Below the pieces are notes generated by a model that saw nothing but the letters and a program-made list of their open reading frames with translations, was not told the DNA's origin and did no database searches. Below, piece after piece: positions 1 through 7,176 of a stretch of 13,408 nt of DNA (positions within the stretch are counted from its first letter, which is position 1; every line of letters begins with the position of its first letter). Made by a program: the position numbers and the translations under genes. Origin of the DNA: Spirochaetota bacterium (GTDB taxonomy: Bacteria > Spirochaetota > UBA4802 > JAFGJZ01); assembly GCA_023396615.1 (NCBI GenBank), contig JAEWVM010000075.1, positions 1 through 13,408 on the forward strand, in the 5' to 3' direction.

Positions 1-10
1 TAAAGAATAT

Positions 11-30
11 TCCTGAGTTAAATTTCAGGA
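11..30. repeat. Small hairpin at window edge
   Basis: TCCTGA (11-16) and TCAGGA (25-30) form a perfect 6-bp stem around an 8-nt loop. No T-run follows, so a terminator role for a gene left of the window is only a possibility. The window's first three bases are TAA in one frame, which could be a stop codon of that gene, but this cannot be tested here. Confidence 0.3.
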
Positions 31-38
31 TCGGTTTC

Positions 39-129
39 ATTCAACTTGAAAAGTATTTTAAACTTAAAATGATTTTCTGTTGACTTTCCGTGTGATTGAC
101 CGTTTAAAATACTTTCCTAAGAGTTAGGC
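39..129 (+). other. attC-like recombination site (integron cassette boundary)
   Basis: The left core ATTCAAC (39-45) fits RYYYAAC and the right core GTTAGGC (123-129) fits GTTRRRY, the two conserved ends of integron attC sites. Between them lies a perfect 14-bp inverted repeat (50-63 with 102-115) separated by 38 nt. A few unpaired bases sit between each core and the stem, as expected of a folded attC hairpin. By integron rules, crossover would fall between G123 and T124, so the next cassette would begin at 124. The geometry is seen directly; the function is inferred, because no integrase gene is present in the window. Confidence 0.55.
80..110 (+). promoter_or_regulatory. Putative promoter for the PIN-domain gene
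   Basis: TTGACT (80-85) and TAAAAT (105-110) match the sigma-70 -35 and -10 boxes at five of six positions each, with a 19-nt spacer, slightly longer than ideal. The -10 box lies inside the right arm of the attC-like palindrome, so transcription of the downstream cassette could begin inside the recombination site. Moderate to low confidence. Confidence 0.35.
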
Positions 130-181
130 GAAACGGCTATTTGCTGATATTTAATCAAAACTTTAATATTTGGAGTCATAT

Positions 182-1447
182 ATGTCAAAAGAGCAAGTTA
201 AAGTAGAAAAAAAATTGTTTTCTTTAATGGAAATATACCCGGATCCGAATAATCTATTAGGATTAGAAAATAAACCTATCGAAGAAATTAAAGAGAATTG
301 TCTTGTTATTTTGGATACAAATGTTCTTTTGCTTCCATTTACAATTAGTTCTGAAAGCATTGATGAAATTAAAAAAGTATATGAACAACTTGTCTCAAAG
401 GACCGACTTTTTATTCCATCCCAGGTCGCCCGTGAATTTGTTAAAAATCGTTCAACGAAACTAACAGAACTTTATTCCAGCCTTGCAAAAAAAAGAAATA
501 ATATTCAAAATATAGAAACAAAAAAATATCCGATTCTTTCTAATGAACCAAACTATGATAAGATTATTAATCTAGAAAAAGAAATAAATCTTAAAATTAA
601 GGAATACCGTGACTTACTTGGAACACTTCTTGATAATTTAAGGCAATGGAATCTAAATGATCCAGTTAGTGTTGTTTATAGAGAAATTTTTAAATCAAAT
701 GTTATATACGATTTAGAAATTAACTCAGATATTGAATCAGAAATAAGGAGAAGAATAAGTATAAATCTTCCTCCTGGATATAAGGATCAACATAAAGATG
801 ATAATTTTGAAGGTGATATACTTATTTGGTTAACTATACTTGATATTGCAAAATTGAAAAATAAAGATGTTATATTCGTAACTGGTGAGGAAAAAAGTGA
901 TTGGTGGCATAAAAGTGAAGGAAAGGCAATATATCCACGATATGAATTGATAGATGAATTCAAAAGAACTTGCAATAATTCAATTCACATTGTGCAATTA
1001 TCTGATTTGCTAAATATTTACAATGTTACGAAAACTGTTGTAGCTGAAATACATAGAAATGAAAAATTCATAAGTAAATATGAATCTTTTTTTAACGATC
1101 ATAATAAATATGTTCCTTTATTTAATCATGAAGATGATGATCCAACATGGGAAACAGATGCAAAGAATGAAATAAAAAATATTTTGGAAAACGCCGAGTG
1201 GGATTATGCAAATAATCGAGTTACCATTATAGGATCTGATGCAAGGATGAAAAATGATGTTGAAGTTCATTTTACATCATTGCAAGAATTAGTTGATTAT
1301 CTAGTTGAAGAATCAAATTCCGTTTATTATTCATCAGTTCCTTTCAGTAAAGGATCAGCAATTTATGAAGATAATTCTCATGATTGGGTTTATGAAGAAT
1401 TGGATAATTATTCAGACAATTTAATTAAATTAAAATGGGATTACTAA
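182..1447 (+). CDS. PIN-like domain protein (PIN_8/DUF4935-type putative ribonuclease)
   Basis: This protein of 421 residues has an N-terminal PIN-like nuclease fold. The signature strand VILDTNVL carries Asp45, followed by a helix with VAREFVKNR (Glu85), then FEGDILIW (Glu210, Asp212) and FVTGEEKSDWW (Glu236, Glu237, Asp240). These are the acidic clusters expected to bind Mg/Mn for RNA cleavage, in the order of the PIN_8 family. Family members are often found among accessory and defence genes, but their targets are mostly unknown. The C-terminal 130 residues or so are acidic and not recognised. There is no signal peptide, so it should be cytoplasmic. ATG at 182 is preferred over TTG at 170, because that TTG belongs to the Shine-Dalgarno TTGGAG (170-175), which lies 6 nt before the ATG. 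The gene stands alone between two attC-like sites. Confidence 0.8.
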   Translation: MSKEQVKVEKKLFSLMEIYPDPNNLLGLENKPIEEIKENCLVILDTNVLLLPFTISSESIDEIKKVYEQLVSKDRLFIPSQVAREFVKNRSTKLTELYSSLAKKRNNIQNIETKKYPILSNEPNYDKIINLEKEINLKIKEYRDLLGTLLDNLRQWNLNDPVSVVYREIFKSNVIYDLEINSDIESEIRRRISINLPPGYKDQHKDDNFEGDILIWLTILDIAKLKNKDVIFVTGEEKSDWWHKSEGKAIYPRYELIDEFKRTCNNSIHIVQLSDLLNIYNVTKTVVAEIHRNEKFISKYESFFNDHNKYVPLFNHEDDDPTWETDAKNEIKNILENAEWDYANNRVTIIGSDARMKNDVEVHFTSLQELVDYLVEESNSVYYSSVPFSKGSAIYEDNSHDWVYEELDNYSDNLIKLKWDY

Positions 1448-1468
1448 TATAATGCAAACAGCCGCATC

Positions 1469-1577
1469 GCCTAACTGCGTGTAATCGCTCCGCTCCGTGC
1501 TCACTTCGTTGCGCGCGGTGCTCGGGCTTCGCCACATTTGCCTTCGGCAAAACGCCGTGTAGCCGCTTAAGTTATAC
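1469..1577 (+). other. attC-like site closing the PIN-gene cassette
   Basis: GCCTAAC (1469-1475) is the exact reverse complement of GTTAGGC at 123-129, the start of the same putative cassette. That is what is expected when a circular cassette is cut open at its attC. The right core is GTTATAC (1571-1577), one base off GTTRRRY. Flanking arms AACTGCG and CGCTTAAGTT can pair with three extra bases bulged. The interior is GC-rich and contains a perfect hairpin, TTTGCC-TTC-GGCAAA (1537-1551), and a repeat unit shared with two other spacers. The stretch is about 60 percent GC in an AT-rich context. Confidence 0.5.
1497..1533 (+). repeat. Spacer repeat copy A
   Basis: This 37-bp GC-rich unit contains GCGGTGCTCGGGCTTCGCC. 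It matches 6002-6038 at 29 of 37 positions by hand alignment, and its first 27 bases match 6942-6968 at 22 of 27. All copies lie just downstream of a gene and on the same strand, as attC or REP-type intergenic repeats do. Confidence 0.6.
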
Positions 1578-1644
1578 GGCATTTTAAAAAATATAGTTGA
1601 AATATTCTTAGTTCTGATTTAGATGAGATTCTGAGGTGCGTGAA

Positions 1645-2613
1645 ATGAATAAACTACAGCATTTTGTATTATTAGTGATTATGATTTCTTTTTCATTATC
1701 ATGTGCAAGTGGGAAGTCGAAAAAGCCTGTTGATGCTTTTCAAATTGATAAAAACATTCAGACGTCAGTTCAGAATCTTTCAAAAAAGATCAAAAAGATT
1801 TATGTCGGTGATATTGCACCGGCTAAACGAAAAGTTGCAGTATTGACTTTTGTAAATGAGAATGGAGATGTCTCGAATTTAGGTCTTTTCATTTCAAATA
1901 CTCTACAAACTAATATTTTTGATCCCAAAATATTTTCTCTACTGGAGAGGGAAAGAGTTGATTCATTGTTGAGTGAATATGAATTTAATACAAGCGGATT
2001 GATCTCATCTGTTGACACAAAGAAAATAGGTAATTTAATCGGTGCGGATATTGTTGTAGTTGGAACTATATCTCAAAAAGTATCTGAAAAATCAATACCA
2101 TATTTTGTAATTACAGCTAGAATAGTAGATTTGGGCACCGGTGAGATTTTGGCTATTGATTCATCAAATTGTCTGGCTAATGATGAATTGATTGATGATT
2201 ATAACACTTTGAGGCCTGGCGCTATAAAAACTATTGCTGGCGCTTATCGCTTATCTATACGTAATGTTGAAGTAAAGTCAACAAAAAATGGAAATGCAGT
2301 TTGGGATACCGCCGATGGTTCAATGTGTGATGTGAAGATTAGTCTTAAAACAAATAGCACGAATACAATTTTCTCAAATATTTTCTACGATACCAATGTG
2401 ATAAAAAATGATGCTATGCAGGCAAAAGTGATTCTTGAAGACAAAGATAGTATAACGATATCACTTTGGGATACTGACATTCTTGATGATGATCTTGTTG
2501 ACCGATTTATTGTAAATGATGAAGAAATTAAAAATTCATTACGCACTCATAAGCCTATCAAGCTCAAGTCTAAAAACATTTTAAACTTAGAACTTGTATT
2601 AGAAAAAATTTAA
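1645..2613 (+). CDS. CsgG/FlgO-like lipoprotein with C-terminal C2-like domain
   Basis: The protein has 322 residues and a lipoprotein signal peptide with lipidation Cys20 in the relaxed box FSLSC. Residues about 60-165 contain KVAVLTF, FSLLERERVDSLL and GADIVVVGTISQ, the hallmark strands and helices of the CsgG/FlgO superfamily of outer-membrane-associated lipoproteins. The stretch from about 205 to the end is not part of CsgG. Its pattern (VEVKSTKNGNAVWDTADGS, VIKNDAMQAKV, SLWDTDILDDDLVDRF) resembles a C2 beta-sandwich with an Asp-rich loop, possibly for Ca or phospholipid binding; this is inference. ATG at 1645 has GAGG (1633-1636) 8 nt upstream and is preferred over GTG at 1636. The protein is probably periplasmic and anchored to the outer membrane. 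It lies alone in its cassette. Confidence 0.75.
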   Translation: MNKLQHFVLLVIMISFSLSCASGKSKKPVDAFQIDKNIQTSVQNLSKKIKKIYVGDIAPAKRKVAVLTFVNENGDVSNLGLFISNTLQTNIFDPKIFSLLERERVDSLLSEYEFNTSGLISSVDTKKIGNLIGADIVVVGTISQKVSEKSIPYFVITARIVDLGTGEILAIDSSNCLANDELIDDYNTLRPGAIKTIAGAYRLSIRNVEVKSTKNGNAVWDTADGSMCDVKISLKTNSTNTIFSNIFYDTNVIKNDAMQAKVILEDKDSITISLWDTDILDDDLVDRFIVNDEEIKNSLRTHKPIKLKSKNILNLELVLEKI

Positions 2614-2772
2614 AAGGCAAATAACAGTGCTTAAGCGCTTCGCGCGGCTTGTGTTGTGCTCGTCCTGCGGAACATTTGTTTTCGCGCCGGTTTCGCTTTG
2701 ATCGGCGCAAAATGAAAACTTCTTATGCCCCGAAAACGTCTGGTGCAATTATATCCTATATAAGAGGTTATA
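2614..2772. repeat. GC-rich palindromic spacer after the CsgG-like gene
   Basis: The spacer begins with AAATAAC (2619-2625), a degenerate left core whose ATAAC can pair with GTTAT of the previous right core. It continues with the palindrome GCTTAAGC (2629-2636) and an inverted repeat GCGCCG/CGGCGC (2684-2689 with 2703-2708). CTTATGC near 2732 may be a decayed right core lacking the conserved G. The layout is like the other spacers, but a complete attC cannot be drawn. Confidence 0.35.
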
Positions 2773-3639
2773 ATGAAATTAAAATTAATAATAATTCTTT
2801 TACTTATTCCCTTATTATCAAGTTGTAAGAAAATTTCGGATAATAAAAATGCGGGTTATGAAGATTTTCAGAAATTTATGAACTATTCTGAAGTTCCGTG
2901 TTTTGGTGTTGTTATTGCATCAGCTCTAAACGGCAGATCAGAGCCTAAGTTAAACTCTCAAGCAAAAGTAACTTTCCAATTCGGAACTCCTTTAGTTTTT
3001 GTTGAACGAACAAGTTTAAAGGAAAATATTGACGGAAAAGAAGATTATTGGTACAGAGAGAAAGAAACTGGTGTTTGGTTTTTTGGAGGTTTTTTAGTTA
3101 AAACTCAATTCAATCAAAATCTAATGTATTCTTTCGATGAAAAATCATACAAGTTAAACACGGTCGGCGGCGGCTGGTCTTATTTTTATACATTCAATGC
3201 TATTGTTCTAAATGATATTTATGTATCATGGATGTATTTATCGGACTATCCTGAAAATGAGTATGCTCCAACTGTCGCCACCGTTATTGGAAAATGCCGA
3301 ATAACCGGAGATCAAATAATATTTTCAAACGGTGTTATTGCAGGTGCGTATGATAATAATGGCAAATGGATTAATGATCTAAAACTGGTGAAATGTGATA
3401 ATCAAGAGCATGTTTATAAAGAGTTTAAACAACGATTTAAGAAAGAATCGGATGAAGATGGATCATATTACGTATTGGAAAATTCATCTGATAAAAACAA
3501 ACGTTCTTTTTATAAAAAACAGGTAGAAGTTAAAAAAAGCACAAATGAAGAAATATGGTACTCGTGGTACGAAATTGAAAAGAAAAGCATAAATCAGCTG
3601 CGAGATAGAATTCCATTTGTAAAAGTAAATAAGAAATGA
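2773..3639 (+). CDS. SH3-domain lipoprotein
   Basis: This lipoprotein of 288 residues has signal peptide box LLSSC (Cys18). Residues about 45-112 form a bacterial SH3 (SH3b) module: an N-terminal strand GVVIASALNGRSEP, then FQFGTPLVFVE, then DYWYREKETGVWFFGGFL, ending in the W-F-GG-F pattern shared with the proteins at 5049 and 10310. The other two thirds are rich in aromatic and charged residues and are not recognised. SH3b modules usually bind peptidoglycan or proteins in the envelope, so an envelope role is likely; no enzymatic motif is visible. ATG at 2773 has AAGAGG (2762-2767) at 5-nt spacing. It is a single gene between palindromic spacers. Confidence 0.75.
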   Translation: MKLKLIIILLLIPLLSSCKKISDNKNAGYEDFQKFMNYSEVPCFGVVIASALNGRSEPKLNSQAKVTFQFGTPLVFVERTSLKENIDGKEDYWYREKETGVWFFGGFLVKTQFNQNLMYSFDEKSYKLNTVGGGWSYFYTFNAIVLNDIYVSWMYLSDYPENEYAPTVATVIGKCRITGDQIIFSNGVIAGAYDNNGKWINDLKLVKCDNQEHVYKEFKQRFKKESDEDGSYYVLENSSDKNKRSFYKKQVEVKKSTNEEIWYSWYEIEKKSINQLRDRIPFVKVNKK

Positions 3640-3708
3640 TACAATGGTGTTTGACCGTGCGTAAGTGCCGCGCAAGTTTTAAGTAAATAATAAAATTCAA
3701 TAGGTATT
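3640..3708. other. Short spacer with attC-like remnant
   Basis: This 69-bp spacer contains GTGCG/CGCGC-type arms around TAAGTGC and ends with CAAGTTTTAAG. GTTTTAA at 3676-3682 occupies the place of a right core but is not a good match. It resembles the AAGTT ends at 1569, 5011 and 6054. Any recombination function is doubtful. Confidence 0.25.
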
Positions 3709-4236
3709 ATGAAAACTATTATACTAGCAGCAATAATGACAATACAAACCCTCATATGTAGCTCGAGAATTAGTCCTTTAATTATATCGGATGAAAATAA
3801 TGTTAATTTAAAAAAAGTTTTTTCATCAAATTCTCCGATCTTTTCTACCAAAAAAATATATGAAATTAATCAAAATGTATATTTAGAATTAACAGGTGAA
3901 GGTGGAAGGGTTTTATATCAAATTGATGAAAATGAATTTAAAGAATCTGATTTAAAAATTGAAAATAATATGAAACCGGTTTTAGTGTATAAATTTCACG
4001 AATTAAATGATAAAATATATAAATTTAATAAAACAGCATTACAAATTATTATAAAAAACGGATGTTCGGATACGTATAAATCAAAATTGATAATTATGAA
4101 AAATAATAAAAAATATTCGATTGATGGTTTAGGAAATGTTGTGATTTATAAGCATAAGGATTGGAGTTCTTTTTTGTTGATTAACAGTTATGAATGTGAA
4201 GGCATAAATGATTTCTATATGTTAGATGTAAAATAA
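3709..4236 (+). CDS. Small exported protein of unknown function
   Basis: The 175-residue product starts with a hydrophobic signal sequence (TIILAAIMTIQTLICSS). The LIC-S stretch could be a lipobox with Cys17, so it is either a lipoprotein or a secreted protein. The mature part is Lys/Asn/Ile-rich with alternating beta-type hydrophobics, one short Cys-containing segment (IIIKNGCSDTYK), and a second Cys near the end (SYECEG) that could form a disulphide. No family is recognised. The Shine-Dalgarno AATAGG (3699-3704) is weak. Its strongly AT-rich codon use matches the neighbouring cassettes. Confidence 0.65.
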   Translation: MKTIILAAIMTIQTLICSSRISPLIISDENNVNLKKVFSSNSPIFSTKKIYEINQNVYLELTGEGGRVLYQIDENEFKESDLKIENNMKPVLVYKFHELNDKIYKFNKTALQIIIKNGCSDTYKSKLIIMKNNKKYSIDGLGNVVIYKHKDWSSFLLINSYECEGINDFYMLDVK

Positions 4237-4349
4237 TCAGGTTTCTGCTTCGATTCGGCAAATCGGCGCAGAGGTATCTTTACCAAAATCGTTTACCGTG
4301 GGAACGTTAAGTGAAATTCAATATTTGAATAAATACTTGGAAAAAAGAA
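4237..4349. other. Spacer with hairpin and attC right-core match
   Basis: A two-part hairpin (4245-4271) pairs CTGC/GCAG and CGATT/AATCG across a 2x2 mismatch. GTTAAGT (4306-4312) matches GTTRRRY exactly. No RYYYAAC left core is evident, so this is at best a degenerate attC. The string CGATTCGGC here recurs at about 8040 after the gene relic there. Confidence 0.35.
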
Positions 4350-4964
4350 ATGAAGAGTTTGATAGCATTATTATTTATAGCAGCAACCTTAAGTTGTAAT
4401 CGTAATAATCAAATAGATACTGATTTGTATAATGCATTATTGAAACATGATTCAGATAAAGTTGAGTTTCTATTGAAAAATGGTGCAAACTCAAATGCTA
4501 TTTATTGGCCGGATACATCAATTCTTGAAGTTGCATCAAAAATTGGTGACATCAAATCTCTAAACGTTCTAATTAAATATGGTGCAAATGTTAATTATAA
4601 AGGCCATTTAGATCAAACAGCGCTTCATGAGGCGAAAAATGCTGCTGTTGCGATTTCATTGATTAGAAATGGTGCAAACGTCAACTCTTTTGATTCATTC
4701 AATCAAACGCCATTACATAAAACAAAAGATATTGATATTGCAAAAATATTATTAGATAACGGTGCTGATATTGATATTAAAAATGTTTTCGAGGATACGC
4801 CTTTGCATATAGCTGTTGAACAAAATAATTATGATTTGGTAAAATTATTAATTGCTCGAGGTGCTGATATTAATATCATAAATCAGAAAGGTCAAAAGCC
4901 AATAGATATTGCAATTATTAAGAAAAATAGTAAAATTGTTAAATTGTTTAATAAAAATAAATAA
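4350..4964 (+). CDS. Ankyrin-repeat lipoprotein
   Basis: The 204-residue product has a signal peptide ending in ATLSC (lipidated Cys16). It is followed by about five ankyrin repeats of about 30-33 residues with the usual NGAN/GAD-N turn, for example FLLKNGANSN, VLIKYGANVNYK, SLIRNGANVNS, ILLDNGADIDIK and LLIARGADINI, and TPLH helix starts. Ankyrin stacks bind other proteins; with a lipid anchor this one should act in the periplasm or at the cell surface. One repeat (around residues 85-105) is shorter than usual. There is no catalytic domain. The start at 4350 lies about 7 nt after TTGGAA, a modest ribosome site. It is a lone gene in its cassette. Confidence 0.85.
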   Translation: MKSLIALLFIAATLSCNRNNQIDTDLYNALLKHDSDKVEFLLKNGANSNAIYWPDTSILEVASKIGDIKSLNVLIKYGANVNYKGHLDQTALHEAKNAAVAISLIRNGANVNSFDSFNQTPLHKTKDIDIAKILLDNGADIDIKNVFEDTPLHIAVEQNNYDLVKLLIARGADINIINQKGQKPIDIAIIKKNSKIVKLFNKNK

Positions 4965-5048
4965 GCATATCATACTTCAGTAAATCAATTCCGCCTCATT
5001 TTACGCGCTTAAGTTGTTTGCAATTGAATTAAACCATTGAGGGATATA
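4965..5048. other. Spacer ending in CGCTTAAGTT motif
   Basis: GCGCTTAAGTTGTTT (5005-5019) repeats the arm plus right-core arrangement of the site at 1565-1577 (CGCTTAAGTTATAC). GTTGTTT at 5013-5019 keeps the GTT but not the purines. ACTTCAG near 4974 may be the decayed left core pairing with the GTTAAGT that opens this cassette. It is a plausible but degenerate cassette boundary. Confidence 0.35.
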
Positions 5049-5960
5049 ATGTCAAAACGAAGAATCATTTTTATATTTTCAGCAATCCTAATTACATCAT
5101 TTAATCTTCCGGCGAGTGATTATAAAATTGTCGGTGCATTTTCCGGATTAACATTGAGAGAATCGCCGGGATTATCGGCAAAAGCAATCACAACAATTCC
5201 TTATTCGGAAAAAGTTAACATAATAAAAGTTTCTGATAATAAGGCAGCAGTTGATTCGATGGAAGATGTCTGGTATAAAGTTAAATGGCGAAAATATGAA
5301 GGTTGGGTTTTTGGAGGATATCTACTTCCACTTGACCAAGCTGAAAATCTTAAGTTTAAAAAATTAAATGGATTAAAAAAATCAAAACACCTTATGTATG
5401 ATGAATCCCGATCCATTCGGGTTGATGAAAATACAAATATCGAATTCTTAAAAAAATCGGATATATCATATACTGTAAGTTTTAAAGATCAATGTCCCGT
5501 CTTAACCATTTCAGCCGGAAATAAGGTTTTGGATTCTTATAAAATCATAGATAAAAAAATAAAGGATAATGTTGTTTATTACGATGATCAGGAGAAATTA
5601 TTGGCATTCTCTGTTCAATTATCTCCTGAAGGTGAGATTTCATCCGGCTTGGCAATTTTTACGGTAAAACTAACTCACTGGAGCAATGATTGTTGCGGTT
5701 TTTTTATTATGTATACTGCTGTCAGTGAAGCTGAAGGTCTTCCGTATGATTATTATAAAGCTATCGTGTTTGAAAATAACAGATTTTCAAAAAATACTTG
5801 GAATAAAAACAGCTATGATATAAATCATAATGAAACTACTGTGTTGTTATATCGTTATAATTCTATTGAAACAGAATATTATTTTCAAGATTTTGAATCA
5901 AAGAAGAATAAGTTAGTGTTAAAATATAATAATTCAAAAAAGCGGTTTGAATCGAAATGA
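5049..5960 (+). CDS. Secreted SH3-domain protein
   Basis: The 303-residue product starts with a signal peptide (IIFIFSAILITSFNLPAS) with a likely signal-peptidase I site after PAS and no lipobox. Residues about 22-95 form an SH3b module: YKIVGAFSGLTLRESPGLSA, TTIPYSEKVNIIKVSD, DVWYKVKWRKYEGWVFGGYL. This resembles the modules at 10310 and, less closely, 2773. The C-terminal 200 residues contain a Cys pair (NDCCGFF) and many Tyr residues but no recognised family. ATG at 5049 is chosen because TTGAGGG (5037-5043) is its Shine-Dalgarno; the TTG at 5037 is part of that site. An envelope binding role is likely, with an unknown ligand. Confidence 0.75.
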   Translation: MSKRRIIFIFSAILITSFNLPASDYKIVGAFSGLTLRESPGLSAKAITTIPYSEKVNIIKVSDNKAAVDSMEDVWYKVKWRKYEGWVFGGYLLPLDQAENLKFKKLNGLKKSKHLMYDESRSIRVDENTNIEFLKKSDISYTVSFKDQCPVLTISAGNKVLDSYKIIDKKIKDNVVYYDDQEKLLAFSVQLSPEGEISSGLAIFTVKLTHWSNDCCGFFIMYTAVSEAEGLPYDYYKAIVFENNRFSKNTWNKNSYDINHNETTVLLYRYNSIETEYYFQDFESKKNKLVLKYNNSKKRFESK

Positions 5961-6108
5961 GTTTGTTAAGGCAAATGTCTAAAGTTAAAATTAAATGCTC
6001 TGTACTTACTTCGCTGCATACGGTGCTCGATCTTCGCCGAATTCGCTTGCGGTAAGTTGTAGCTACCCGTTGAACCTTGTGTGAAATTATATTCAGGAGA
6101 AAAGTAAG
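5961..6108. repeat. GC-richer spacer with repeat copy C and attC-like ends
   Basis: The spacer contains repeat copy C (6002-6038), the close match of 1497-1533. After it come GGTAAGTTGTAG (right-core position 6056-6062) and a full GTTRRRY match, GTTGAAC (6069-6075). Either could be the cassette end. No proper RYYYAAC left core is seen after the upstream stop codon. Layout and sequence agree with the spacer at 1469-1577. Confidence 0.45.
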
Positions 6109-6891
6109 ATGAAACTGAAATGTGGTTTATTTTTATTGGCAATATTGTTCGGCATTAATGTATGCTCCCGTGATAAAGATGAAATATGTAGTTTTATTAC
6201 GAGCAATAATGACAGTTACTATTATACATTACCAAATTTATTGCCTGATGAAATCGTCCGGCAGTTAAGTCATGGAGGAAACGAATCAATTTTTAAATTA
6301 AATTTAAATAATAATCAAAAATCAAGTATCAATCAGTCAGGTGAATACTATCTATATTATGATGATAAAATTGAACAACTTGATAATTTCGAATACTACT
6401 TATTCAATAATGGCATGTATGATGTACAATGCGTTGGATTTTATCACTCCAAGATTGAAAATCCCTATGAAAGTTATCTAATGACTAAATCAGGTTATGA
6501 AGCCTTTAAAAGACGCCACAAAAAGAAAGATATATCATTTAATGACAAGATATGGAAAGAGAAGATTAACTACTCGCATGAAATAACAAATGCGGAGAAG
6601 CAATATAAAATCGATTTCAATGGTGACGGTAATGATGATTATCTAATCATTTATAAATCATATTATAATGATACGAAATATGTTAATAAATATATTTTGA
6701 AAATAACAAATGGAAGTGAGCTGTCCGGATTCTTCGGCGGTCTTTTCTACGTGCCATTTCATGATTACCCTATGATTAAAAGTAATTATACATCCGATAA
6801 TTCAGGCGAGGCATATGATTACTTTTTATTTTTTGATAAAGGATCATTTAAAGAAAATAAAATCATCGTAAATACATCTTTTAGTTATTAA
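6109..6891 (+). CDS. Lipoprotein with FG-GAP-like Ca-binding loop
   Basis: The 260-residue product has a signal peptide and a probable relaxed lipobox (INVC, Cys19). Residues 169-177, DFNGDGNDD, form a D-x-N-x-D-x-x-D calcium loop followed by a beta strand (YLIIYKS), as in FG-GAP/VCBS repeats and EF-hand-like loops of secreted proteins. The rest is Tyr- and Asn-rich and not recognised. A strong ribosome site, AGGAG (6095-6099), lies 9 nt before the ATG. A fragment of a diverged second copy of its C-terminal region lies at about 7969-8050, so the gene was once duplicated locally. The likely location is periplasm or surface; the function is unknown. Confidence 0.7.
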   Translation: MKLKCGLFLLAILFGINVCSRDKDEICSFITSNNDSYYYTLPNLLPDEIVRQLSHGGNESIFKLNLNNNQKSSINQSGEYYLYYDDKIEQLDNFEYYLFNNGMYDVQCVGFYHSKIENPYESYLMTKSGYEAFKRRHKKKDISFNDKIWKEKINYSHEITNAEKQYKIDFNGDGNDDYLIIYKSYYNDTKYVNKYILKITNGSELSGFFGGLFYVPFHDYPMIKSNYTSDNSGEAYDYFLFFDKGSFKENKIIVNTSFSY

Positions 6892-7022
6892 ATGTCCTTT
6901 GCAGAAAAAATCATGTGCATTTCCCTTCGGGCAACGGCTCCATGCTCGCTTCATTTCGTGCGGTGCTCTAGAAAGTTCATTATTTATGGAATATTCGCGG
7001 TATTTTAAACAGGATAATATAA
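6892..7022. repeat. Spacer with repeat copy D
   Basis: The spacer contains the hairpin CCC-TTC-GGG near 6923 and repeat copy D (6942-6968), which matches 22 of 27 bases of 1497-1523. Here the small hairpin precedes the repeat, whereas after the PIN gene it follows it. No complete pair of attC cores is visible. CAGGA at 7010-7014 serves the relic gene that follows. Confidence 0.4.
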
Positions 7023-7176
7023 TTGATAATAGCTTTAACCGGAGCACACAGAGTCGGAAAAATGCATTAGGTGAAAAACTGCAGGAGTATCTGCGGATTT
7101 TAATATTGAGACATTAGAAGTTAAGGGAAGCGTTGTGAAGCGTAAGGATCAAAAGCTTTTTAAAAAAATAAAATGA
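7023..7176 (+). pseudogene. Decayed P-loop NTPase/kinase gene
   Basis: TTG at 7023, with Shine-Dalgarno CAGGA (7010-7014), opens a frame reading LIIALTGAHRVGK, a Walker A motif of the TGAHRVGK[TS] type found in P-loop ATPases and nucleotide kinases. Immediately after the Walker lysine the frame breaks: restoring one base at about 7062 gives GKTALGEKLQEY in the next frame. A second shift near 7085-7095 leads into ADFNIETLEVKGSVVKRKD and on to a stop at 7174-7176. Three frames thus carry consecutive pieces of one protein. What remains is about 50 codons, a small part of any such enzyme, so the 3' part is also lost or was replaced. It is almost certainly non-functional, and its original substrate is unknown. 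Confidence 0.55.

Noticed and set aside
3640..3708. Functional attC site after the first SH3 gene
   Set aside because: The spacer is too short and neither core fits the consensus; kept only as a possible remnant.
6899..7117. 72-codon + strand frame starting in the spacer after the FG-GAP-like gene
   Set aside because: It crosses the spacer repeat and then reads one of the three broken pieces of the P-loop relic; it is not an independent gene.
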